The notes under the pieces: model-generated
Database searches by the model: none
Seen by the model: only the letters and a program-made list of their open reading frames with translations
What the model was told of the DNA's origin: nothing
In this document: positions 1-14,777 of the stretch, one piece after another
Layout: each line of letters begins with the position of its first letter
Numbering within the stretch: the first letter of the stretch is position 1
Made by a program: the position numbers and the translations under genes
Assembly: GCA_017654935.2 (NCBI GenBank)
Contig: CM065689.1
Location: 61,760,606 to 61,824,605, forward strand
Length of the DNA stretch: 64,000 nt
Reading direction: 5' to 3'
From: Phymorhynchus buccinoides
Taxonomy: Eukaryota; Mollusca; Gastropoda; Neogastropoda; Raphitomidae

Positions 1-5318
<5,318 letters not shown>

Positions 5319-6214
5319 CACATTCCCCACATTCTCACTGCTGTTTGTTTCCTCACAGAGCTATAACTTTTTCTTCTTCGGTCGCTCAGGTTCCTGTCGT
5401 TTGACCTCAGCTGCTGAGAAATAGTTAGGCAAAGCGTTTCTGTCTTTGCCTGGAGAACTTAAGCCAAGACCAAGGATGTGTTCAAAGTTCTTTCCTTTCA
5501 GAAAGGCATGAAGTATACCCACTGGGGGGAGGGGTGGGGGTGGTTATTGGTTTTAATCCAGGGCAAACGGGAGGTCTTTCTCCTATATTTTGTACTAGGT
5601 ATGCACCATCCTCACTCCATCGCTACTATTGTCAGAAGTGGCGTTTGCGACCTATAGCACCAAATCCAAATCCAGAATTGATGCCATTTTATCCAATGCT
5701 ATTTTATCGAGTGCCATGCAATCAAAATATCTTTATTTAAAGCAGCAGTGGACTTATTTTAACAGCTATTGAGACACAGTGCCTTTTTATCATGGTAGGA
5801 TGCAATTGTCCCGCCAGACAGTTTGATGATTGAGATGTATGGTCAAACTTGTATATTGTCAGTTACGTGTTACATTGTAATTAACTCAGGCATGAAAACT
5901 GCTCTGCTGTTTCCGCCATCTCTGCCGAAAATTTGTCGTAATTGAAAGAATCTCTTGCGGTCATGAGTAAAAATGGCGGCCGTAGCAACCCGCAACTGGT
6001 GATTTTGAGCGTTTGAAGGCAAGTAAGTTTGTGAAATGGGTATCTGCCCCCCCTCCCCCCCTCAACAAAAGTTCGGCAGAGGTTGATGTTGGTTTTGGAC
6101 GGAAGTTTTAGCCGTGCACGCTGGCCCCAACCGCCTCAACAAAAGTTCTGATGATAGGGAATATCCGGGTTGAAGGATTTCTCGGCTGGCAAATCTCCTC
6201 TCTTTTTTAACATG
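5319..6214. other. Intron A sequence with no recognised gene
   Basis: Mostly low-copy intron sequence between two arrays. It contains a C-run near 6047-6060 and two copies of ctcaacaaaagttc (about 6061 and 6135), suggesting an old local duplication. No coding signal or RNA gene is recognised. Confidence 0.5.
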
Positions 6215-6921
<707 letters not shown>

Positions 6922-7079
6922 TAACTGGAAACTTTGGTTTTATTTTCATAATATGCAATTACGATGCATACAAAACAAATAGTAGGTCTTCTTCACAAGC
7001 ACAATACATGAAATACATGCGCATACATACATATCTACATGGATACACACACACTCTCTCCCTCTCTCCAGCCCTCAAT

Positions 7080-7126
7080 TCATCCTGACACACAATAACA
7101 CAAACATTCATATGAACACACACACA

Positions 7127-7193
<67 letters not shown>

Positions 7194-7243
7194 GCCCTCA
7201 ATTCATCCAGACACACAGCAACACAAACATATTTACTTGAACA

Positions 7244-7326
<83 letters not shown>

Positions 7327-7337
7327 CCTCTCTCTCC
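7080..7337. repeat. (CT)n microsatellites inside a short tandem duplication
   Basis: Two long pure CT tracts (about 7130-7191 and 7245-7337) are separated by near-identical text (ccagccctcaattcatcc, gacacac, aacacaaacat). The same text precedes the first tract at about 7065. This is a compound microsatellite whose ~100-bp unit was itself duplicated. Confidence 0.9.
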
Positions 7338-7472
7338 ATCCGGACACAGCAACACAAAGCTAAAAATAGCAAAAAAAACATTTGGCCCATAATGGTCATC
7401 AACAGACTTATTAAACAAATAACAATAATGAAGAAAACAATATATAGGAGCAGCCATGCTTGCTCAATCAAA

Positions 7473-7742
7473 CACCACTGTCTCCTTCCTTGTTCTCCTT
7501 GCCCAGTTGGGATGTGGGTCATGGTTCTGTTCACACCGACAGTCTACTGCCTGTCGTGTTGATCAGTTTGTGCTCAGGGTTGATTCCATGCCTTCAGCTC
7601 TGTAAGGCACCACTGTCTTCCTTGTTCACCTTGCCCAGTTGGGACGTGGGTCATGGTTCTGTTCACACCGACAGTCTACTGCCTGTCTTGTTGATCAGTT
7701 TGTGCTCATTGTTGATTTCATGCCTTGAGCTCTGTGTTGTTT
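7473..7742 (+). repeat. Two-copy ~135-bp tandem duplication
   Basis: The segment beginning caccactgtct (7473) recurs at 7608, with shared text such as gtgggtcatggttctgttc and gacagtctactgcctgtc. The copies differ by a few substitutions and a small indel. No gene is recognised. Confidence 0.85.
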
Positions 7743-7984
7743 AGCCGCTTCACTGACACAGGAAAACTGAGAAATAAATTTTCTTATCCTAGAATTAAAA
7801 AAAAGACCTGTTAGACTCAATCTGAGACAAGCGGTTCGGGAAATATCCTTGGGACAGACAGAAGAAAAAAAAGGAAAAAAAAGTTACAAACCCGAACGAA
7901 AACATCCTTTGCGATCGTAGATCGGCAAAGGACAAAAATGGTCTAGAGATATATCTGTCCAGACTTGTCTAAACCAAAAACCAG

Positions 7985-8412
7985 CATTACAGGGCTATGG
8001 CATCACAATGATGACATCACCAATGACATCACACAGCCCGTAGTAGACTGGGGGCTGGCAGTCAAGGGGTTAAATGGCTATGACATCACCAATGATGACA
8101 TCACCAATGACATCACACAGCCCGTAGTAGACAGGGGGCTGGCAGTCAAGGGGTTAAATGGCTATGGCATCACAATGATGACATCACCAATGACATCACA
8201 CAGCCCGTAGTAGACAGGGGGCTGGCAGTCAAGGGGTTAAATGGCTATGACTTCACCAATGATGACATCACCAATGACATCACACAGCCCGTAGTAGACT
8301 GGGGGCTGGCAGTCAAGGGGTTAAATGGCTATGACATCACAATGATGACATCACCAATGACATCACACAGCCCGTAGTAGACTGGGGGCTGGCAGTCAAG
8401 GGGTTAAATGGC
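7985..8412 (+). repeat. ~83-bp tandem array with multiple TGACATCA motifs
   Basis: Five units run atgacatcaccaatgacatc, acacagcccgtagtagac, then gggggctggcagtcaagg with ggttaaatggct. The gatgacatcaccaat segment is itself duplicated within some units. Each unit carries one or more TGACATCA octamers, one mismatch from the CRE TGACGTCA. Any regulatory meaning is speculative. Confidence 0.9.
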
Positions 8413-8637
8413 AAATAAAGCCAATTTAAAGGTGTTCAGAAACACTGAATTAGGATGGCTTTGTTTAGATGAACATGAAAACATGCTATCAATGAAGTGA
8501 AAGGGATCACTTTCGGGATTGTTTTTAATATTAAACGATACTCAGAAATTTAGAAAATTAAATTGCAGTGTTGATTCTAGAGTGCGTTCTTGCGGGATTC
8601 CCGCATCCCCCCCACCCCCCAGGACGCATAAAACCGC
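8413..8637. other. Short intron spacer with C-rich tract
   Basis: Non-repetitive intron B sequence ending in a C-rich stretch (about 8600-8622) just before the 24-bp array. Nothing else is recognised. Confidence 0.4.
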
Positions 8638-9236
8638 GAATAGTGCGGCCCAACTCGCACACAATAGTGCGGCCCAACTCGCACACAATAGTGCGGCCCA
8701 ACTCGCACACAATAGTGCGGCCCAACTCGCACACAATAGTGCGGCCCAACTCGCACACAATAGTGCGGCCCAACTCGCACACAATAGTGCGGCCCAACTC
8801 GCACACAATAGTGCGGCCCAACTCGCACACAATAGTGCGGCCCAACTCGCACACAACAGTGCGGCCCAACTCGCACACAACAGTGCGGCCCAACTCGCAC
8901 ACAACAGTGCGGCCCAACTCGCACACAATAGTGCGGCCCAACTCGCACACAGTGCGGCCCAACTCGCACACAATAGTGCGGCCCAACTCGCACACAATAG
9001 TGCGGCCCAACTCGCACACAATAGTGCGGCCCAACTCGCACACAATAGTGCGGCCCAACTCGCACACAATAGTGCGGCCCAACTCGCACACAATAGTGCG
9101 GCCCAACTCGCACACAACAGTGCGGCCCAACTCGCACACAACAGTGCGGCCCAACTCGCACACAATAGTGCGGCCCAACTCGCACACAATAGTGCGGCCC
9201 AACTCGCACACAATAGTGCGGCCCAACTCGCACACA
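8638..9236 (+). repeat. 24-bp minisatellite with an internal inverted repeat
   Basis: About 25 nearly perfect copies of aatagtgcggcccaactcgc plus acac. One copy near 8950 lacks the caat bases and some copies have c instead of t at the fourth base. Each unit contains GTGCG...CGCAC, a 5-bp inverted repeat around an 8-nt loop. The unit is a multiple of 3 and is open in several frames (one reads NSAAQLAH repeatedly), which is a consequence of the repeat and not evidence of a gene. GC content is far above the surrounding intron. Confidence 0.96.
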
Positions 9237-9848
9237 AAAATGAAAACAAACGCACTTTTACTTAACGAGCGCATAGTTGTGGCTGTTGTGTCTATATCCT
9301 TCTCAATACTGAGTGAAACCGAGCATCCTTTCTGTCAACGTTTCTGATTGGCTGATGACTCTGGCTTTGTCCAATCACACAAATTTTCACTCAGGAGCAC
9401 ATTTTAAAGTCCGCCATTTTCAGTTCCAGCACACTATTTTCAATGCCACAGCCAGCGATTCTCGCTTTGTTGTAGGGCCCCTAAGATGTAGTGAGCAAAG
9501 AAAACAAAGCAAACTTTTATTTCGTGGTTTCGTGGCCTATCAACGAAGGATGTTTGCACGACTAAGAATACACGCAATGAGTCCAGAAGTGAAATGTGTC
9601 ATCCAGATCCGAGATCCGAACTTGAAACTACCTTGCAAAACAAACTGGAAAGACGCGAAAAACAGTCTTTCCAAATGCGTGGTTGTGTTTCAAGGAAGAG
9701 GACGATGACATCCACGATGAGAGCTTTGACACTATCGCTGAATCAGGGAAAGTCACAACGCGAAAGCTACTGAGCAAGAATCTTTGACTGCGACATATGA
9801 ACGCGGCAGTTGTAAAGTGAGGACTTCGGTTTGACCACAATGCTCTCA

Positions 9849-9852
<4 letters not shown>
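9237..9852. other. Low-copy intron segment, no recognised gene
   Basis: A non-repetitive block between the 24-bp array and a CT tract. A + frame is open from 9313 to 9708, and another + frame over about 9660-9785 reads WLCFKEEDDDIHDESFDTI before a stop. I recognise neither. They could be the remains of a mobile-element protein or chance. Confidence 0.35.

Positions 9853-9899
<47 letters not shown>
9853..9899. repeat. (CT)n microsatellite
   Basis: A nearly pure CT run of about 45 bp followed by cacacacgcacaca. Confidence 0.95.
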
Positions 9900-9905
<6 letters not shown>

Positions 9906-10080
9906 GCACACATGCTCATCAAAAGGTTTGACGGCAGCGAAAAATTCTGGTGAAAGATTTCTCGGACAGCAAAATTACGGACAGATGCCTGAAATGACTG
10001 TTTTCAGAGCTTGGGATTACTAACAGTGAAGATTTGGGGTAAACAGGTCTGACACACACACATAGTCACACAGGCTCTCT

Positions 10081-10354
10081 CTTTTGTTTAAATGTTCTCA
10101 CCCTTCTTCCTCCCTCTCCCACTCTCTTTTGTTTAAATGTTCTCACCCTTCTTCCTCCCTCTCCCACTCTCTTTTGTTTAAATGTTCTCACCCTTCTTCC
10201 TCCCTCTCCCACTCTCTTTTGTTTAAATGTTCTCACCCTTCTTCCTCCCTCTCCCACTCTCTTTTGTTTAAATGTTCTCACCCTTCTTCCTCCCTCTCCC
10301 ACTCTCTTTTGTTTAAATGTTCTCACCCTTCTTCCTCCCTCTCCCACTCTCTTT
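10081..10354 (+). repeat. 45-bp tandem array, six copies
   Basis: Six near-identical units of cttttgtttaaatgttctca plus cccttcttcctccctctccc and actct. The unit is pyrimidine-rich with a 45-bp period, so one frame per strand stays open. Confidence 0.95.
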
Positions 10355-10429
10355 TTCCTCAATCATTCACTGTGTATTAGTTTAAAGTTACTTTTTTAAG
10401 AACTTTTTTCCTGTCTATTTTTTGTCCCT

Positions 10430-11580
10430 GTCCCAGCACACACTCACACTCTCATTCTAGTCTCTTTCTGTCTTTCTAGATTGTAAGAACTTGCTGAATG
10501 CGGCATATGTTGTTGTTGACATACCCTGGCTAAAAGACTCCAGGGATCATCCCAGCACACACTCACACTCTCATTCTAGTCTCTTTCTGTCTTTCTAGAT
10601 TGTAAGAACTTGCTGAATGCGGCATATGTTGTTGTTGACATACCCTGGCTAAAAGACTCCAGGGATCATCCCAGCACACACTCACACTCTCATTCTAGTC
10701 TTTCTCTCTTTCTAGATTGTAAAAACTTGCTGAATGCGGCATATGTTGTTGTTGACATACCCTGGCTAAAAGACTCCAGGGATCATCCCAGCACACACTC
10801 ACACTCTCATTCTAGTCTTTCTCTCTTTCTAGATTGTAAGAACTTGCTGAATGCGGCATATGTTGTTGTTGACATACCCTGGCTAAAAGACTCCAGGGAT
10901 CATCCCAGCACACACTCACACTCTCATTCTAGTCTTTCTCTCTTTCTAGATTGTAAAAACTTGCTTGATGCAGCATATGTTGTTGTTGACATACCCTGGC
11001 TAAAAGACTCCAGGGATCATCCCAGCACACACTCACACTCTCATTCTAGTCTCTTTCTGTCTTTCTAGATTGTAAGAACTTGCTGAATGCGGCATATGTT
11101 GTTGTTGACATACCCTGGCTAAAAGACTCCAGGGATCATCCCAGCACACACTCACACTCTCATTCTAGTCTTTCTCTCTTTCTAGATTGTAAAAACTTGC
11201 TGAATGCGGCATATGTTGTTGTTGACATACCCTGGCTAAAAGACTCCAGGGATCATCCCAGCACACACTCACACTCTCATTCTAGTCTTTCTCTCTTTCT
11301 AGATTGTAAAAACTTGCTTGATGCAGCATATGTTGTTGTTGACATACCCTGGCTAAAAGACTCCAGGGATCATCCCAGCACACACTCACACTCTCATTCT
11401 AGTCTCTTTCTCTCTTTCTAGATTGTAAGAACTTGCTGAATGCGGCATATGTTGTTGTTGACATACCCTGGCTAAAAGACTCCAGGGATCATCCCAGCAC
11501 ACACTCACACTCTCATTCTAGTCTCTTTCTCTCTTTCTAGATTGTAAAAACTTGCTTGATGCGGCATATGTTGTTGTTGT
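10430..11580 (+). repeat. ~117-bp tandem array spanning the edge of a dispersed repeat
   Basis: Ten units with periods of about 115-119 bp. Each unit has two parts. The first is intron-like text (gcacacactcacactctcat, then tctttctctctttctag/att and gtaagaacttgctgaatgc). The second is the 5' end of a dispersed repeat (ataccctggctaaaagactc, cagggatcatccca). The last unit runs on into the rest of that dispersed repeat. Every unit carries a pyrimidine tract plus CTAG that resembles a good 3' splice site. Confidence 0.93.
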
Positions 11581-12600
11581 TGATGTACTCTGGCTAAAAG
11601 ACTCAACGGATCATCCCAACAGCCGAAGCATTTGAACACTATGGTACAAATGCATCAGCTACGGATGAGAACATTACGTGTGTGACCGTTTTTGATTACC
11701 TCGCACGGCCGTTCAATTTGGATCGTTTAGTTCCCACATATGCGCTATCGTGAAACCCACTCACCTCCTCCTCTTTTGCATCTCCTTCCTTCCCCATCCA
11801 TCCCTCCCTCCCATTCCTTGACCGTAGCAAGACTTCACGCGGCAGCAAAGGTAGCACCCAGGCAGGATTTCACAAGTGGGCTGCTACAGCCAAAGTTCTA
11901 TTTGGTCGCTGGCAGCTTGCTTACTACACACGCGCGCAACAGTGCAGCAAGGCTTGGTGGCTTGAAGAGTATAGCCTAGTAAAGAGTGTTCCTCTTTGCT
12001 TTGTGCTGTGGAGAAACTACACACTGACACTAGTTGTCTTTCAATTTAAATTGCTCAGCTACCGTTCGACTGAGCACCTAACTAACTACACACTTTAAAC
12101 ACAAGATGACTCTAGAACTTATATGTAAAAGCACACTTATCAACACTGGCTACTTTAGACAGAACACGCCGAGGAAAATGCCACATAAATCTGTGGTACT
12201 GAGGGAAAAACCTAGGCCTTTAAAATAGCGCGCACTGCTGTTCTATTCCAACCCTGACTGCTATAATGTACACAAAGCGTGGTTTATTAATTAACACTAA
12301 TTACACCACAACTAGCTTTTGGTTCGAATCACTGTTCACACAATGCTGTTCACCACACACCTATGTATGCTCACACCAAAATGTTTGGCAAATCGAAAGT
12401 CTGTTTAGAAGCAGTGGACGAAAACATACGGAGCACAAATTCCACTCTGTTTTCCCACTTGTTTCTGGCGCTTCCAAGAGGTTGAGTCATTCACATTTCC
12501 CGCCTCTGGAAGCCTAGCCGGCAGCAACTAAAGAGTCTGCAAATGCCAGTTTTGTAAAGCCGTGCTCGCCACATCGGCAGCCACACTCCGTCTTCGGGGG
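11560..12600 (+). mobile_element. Dispersed repeat copy 1, interrupted by an 861-bp element
   Basis: The sequence from ttgttgttgatgtactctgg through gaacactatggtacaaatgc and gtgtgaccgtttttgattac stops at 11703 and resumes at 12565 (ccacatcggcagccacactc, then cttcggggg). An uninterrupted copy lies at about 29102-29270. The repeat encodes no recognisable protein. Its right edge coincides with the target site of the neighbouring MULE element. CCCTGG...CCAGGG near its start can pair. Class unknown: it could be a SINE or a non-autonomous DNA element. Confidence 0.75.
11704..12564. mobile_element. 861-bp DNA transposon-like insertion, CACGGC termini, CTCG target duplication
   Basis: The left end reads CACGGCCGTTCAA and the right end, reverse-complemented, reads CACGGCTTTACAA. 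The element is flanked on both sides by CTCG (11700-11703 and 12565-12568). The uninterrupted copy of the host repeat at about 29230 reads gattaccccgccacat, showing a single four-base site at this position. A 4-bp duplication and CAC termini fit the CMC/Chapaev-type group, but no transposase is visible, so this would be a non-autonomous member. The interior has no recognised gene. Confidence 0.72.
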
Positions 12601-12608
12601 AATGTAGC

Positions 12609-13083
12609 GATTCTAGGACACTTCCCCCCTGGACTTTTTCCCCTTGGATTTTATCCCCCGGAATTCTTCCTCCCGGACTTTTTTCTCCTGTATCTCTTTC
12701 CCCCTAGGACACTTTCCCCTCGGTACTCTTTCCCCCCGGACATTTTCCCCCCGGACATTTTCCCCCCGTATCTCTTTCCCCCTAGGACAGTTTCCCCTCG
12801 GTACTCTTTCCCCCCGGACATTTTCCCCCCGGACATTTTCCCCCCGTATCTCTTTCCCCCTAGGACAGTTTCCCCTCGGTACTCTTTCCCCCCGGACATT
12901 TTCCCCCCCGTATCTCTTTCCCCCTAGGACACTTTCCCCCCGGTACTCTTTCCCCCCGGACATTTTCCTCCCTAGGACTTTTTCCCCAGGGACACTTTCC
13001 CCCCATAGCATCATTGATTGGTGTATCACGAGAGCTATAGTGCATGCCTGCACACACATACACACAACAGTTGAGTGAGAGAG

Positions 13084-13124
<41 letters not shown>
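12609..13124 (+). repeat. Left terminal inverted repeat of the MULE element, tandem C-rich units
   Basis: Sub-units such as tctttccccctaggacac, tttcccctcggtac, tctttccccccggacatttt recur, with a ~66-bp higher-order unit present about three times (12700-12900). The arm ends in a GA microsatellite. The C-runs on this strand, and G-runs on the other, could form G-quadruplexes. Confidence 0.85.
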
Positions 13125-13309
13125 TTAAAAATCAATGTTCGCTTTCATATTGTTCAATCACAGATATACTCTTCATTATGATGTTAAAAGTTTTATTTTT
13201 TCCCAACAACGGACCCTTCATTGTCATAAAAAATTCAGTAAACACTTATATGCACGCACACACACACACTCTTTCGCATACGTACAAGCATACACACACG
13301 TGACACGCA

Positions 13310-13690
13310 AGATCTAAAAAGAAGACATTGTAGGCAAGTCCCTGGAGGTAGGAGTCCAGTTCTCTGTTGTGATATGACCTCACAAGTCGCAAAATGCGCT
13401 CGTTGGAGTCCCTGTTATACTTCCTTCGTTTGTGTGGTGGAGGATGGCCGGCGACGTGTTGAGAAATCTCCACTCTGCATGCTGCTTCCTCTCTTCTCAG
13501 TACCTCCAGGAACTTCCAAAAATTTGGGTGATGCGCTCCAACGTTCGACTGGAACCTCCTGTGCCATCCCTCACAGCAGTTGTTTGTCCTGGGGAGATCG
13601 TCATCAGTTCTCTCGAACATGTTCCACATTTGTGCGTGCATTGCATATACAACTCTCTTTTGACAGGTGTCAAATGTGACATGATAACTT
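13310..13690 (-). pseudogene. MULE transposase C-terminal fragment
   Basis: On the - strand a frame reads WNMFERTDDDLPRTNN, CCEGWHRRFQSNVG and AHHPNFWKFLEVLRREE. This is the conserved C-terminal block seen in many invertebrate MULE-domain transposases (often paired with FLYWCH zinc fingers). The frame continues with HVAGHPPPHKRRKYN and ERILRLVRSYHNRELDSYLQG. The catalytic DDE part and the N-terminal DNA-binding domain are absent, so the copy cannot move on its own. It lies between matching terminal inverted repeats. Family assignment rests on recognised motifs, with no database search. Confidence 0.75.
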
Positions 13691-13716
13691 CTCAGGTGAC
13701 ACTTCAATACCTTTCT

Positions 13717-13790
<74 letters not shown>

Positions 13791-14205
13791 GTGCATGTAA
13801 GTCTCTTTATACACCAATCAATGATACTGATAATATCGGGGAGGGGTGGGTGGGTGAACGGCGGTCTCGGAGGTGGGAGGGAAGTGTCCCAGGGGCAAGA
13901 AGTGATAGGGGGAATAGTACCAAGGGGGAAATTGTCCGGGGGGAAATAGCACCGGGGGGAAAGAGTCCTAGGGGGAAAGAGTTCCAGGGGATAAAATCCG
14001 TGGGGAAGAAATCCAGGGGGATAGTGTCCGGTTACCAATGTAGCATGTGTGATACAGTATAAGAAAATATTCCTGAAAGAGTGGCTTCATTGTGTGAACA
14101 TTGGATGGTGTTTTAAACATTTGTTGTTGTTGAGATTTTTAGGAATATCAGGTTTTTTTTATCTTACTGGGTAGTAACTTGCATTGGTTTTGCTTTTATT
14201 TACAG

Positions 14206-14252
14206 AACAAAAAATCGGCTGCATGGAAAGTTTTCCCTTATTGATTTAGCAG
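14206..14252 (+). CDS. KIF2A: Kinesin-13 motor domain, exon C (switch II start)
   Basis: This 47-nt exon has acceptor ttatttacag ending at 14205 and donor gtgaga at 14253. Its first base completes the Arg codon from exon B, then 15 codons read TKNRLHGKFSLIDLA, and the final G starts the Gly of DLAG (phase 1). LHGKFSLIDLAG is the kinesin-13 strand leading into switch II. It is the smallest exon in the window and the only one with no array within 150 bp on either side. Confidence 0.92.
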
Positions 14253-14425
14253 GTGAGATTTATTCTTTGCTTTTGTTCATTCTTGTCTTAATATTTGTTC
14301 TACATTTGCGCAATAAAAGAAAGATAGTGTTGTTAGCATCACATGGTGTGTGGTATGGTAGCTTTCTTCTTAATGCTGGCTGTTATTTCCAGCAAGCAAG
14401 TGCGACTGATTTGAACTTTATATTT

Positions 14426-14745
14426 CACATTTCTAATTAAGGGATTCATACACATGCACGCATACACACATATTTCACATTTCTAATTAAGGGATTCATA
14501 CACATGCTCGCATACACACATATTTCACATTTCTAATTAAGGGATTCATACACATGCTCGCATACACACATATTTCACATTTCTAATTAAGGGATTCATA
14601 CACATGCTCGCATACACATATTTCTAGTTAAGGGATTCATGCACATGCTCGCATACACATATTTCTCATTAAGGGATTCATACACATGCTCGCATACACG
14701 CATATTTCTAGTTAAGGGATTCATGCACATGCTCGCACACACACA
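14426..14745 (+). repeat. ~50-60-bp tandem array (ttcatacacatgctcgcata)
   Basis: Six or seven units of catatttcacatttctaatt, aagggattcatacacatgc, tcgcatacaca. Later units are shortened to atttctagttaagggattca. This is typical intron minisatellite. Confidence 0.9.
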
Positions 14746-14777
14746 CTTTCCAACGCAGACATTTGTTCCAACGCCAG

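Larger units (their letters stand above)
12601..14044. mobile_element. Non-autonomous MULE-type element with long tandem-structured TIRs
   Basis: AATGTAGC occurs at 12601-12608 and again at 14037-14044, an 8-bp target duplication of MULE size. Inside it, the two ends are inverted copies. The left end reads ggacacttcccccctggac, and the right end reverse-complemented reads ggacactatccccctggat. Both continue in register through ggattttatcccc and into tctttccccctaggac units. The inverted repeats run inward through the shared text tgattggtgtat to a GA/CT microsatellite on each side (13077-13124 and 13718-13789). The left arm is longer because its ~20-bp and ~66-bp sub-units are amplified. Between the arms lies a fragment of a MULE transposase on the - strand. 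Confidence 0.85.

Noticed and set aside
5340..5424. Possible small exon after ttcctcacag at about 5360
   Set aside because: The kinesin protein is continuous from exon A to exon B without it, and the sequence (ctataactttttcttcttcg) encodes nothing recognisable in the required phase.
7130..7337. Arg-Glu repeat protein on the - strand
   Set aside because: Encoded by CT microsatellite only (RERERE). Not supported as a gene.
8519..9347. Five overlapping frames of 218-259 codons (NSAAQLAH, TIVRPNSH and others)
   Set aside because: A 24-bp unit divisible by 3 stays open in most frames on both strands. Not a gene.
9313..9708. 131-codon + frame as a host gene
   Set aside because: No recognised domain, no splice context and inside a kinesin intron. 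Kept only as an unexplained low-copy block.
13432..13791. Plus-strand open frames over the MULE transposase fragment
   Set aside because: They are antisense to the recognisable WNMFERTDDDLPRTNN coding strand and end in the CT microsatellite.
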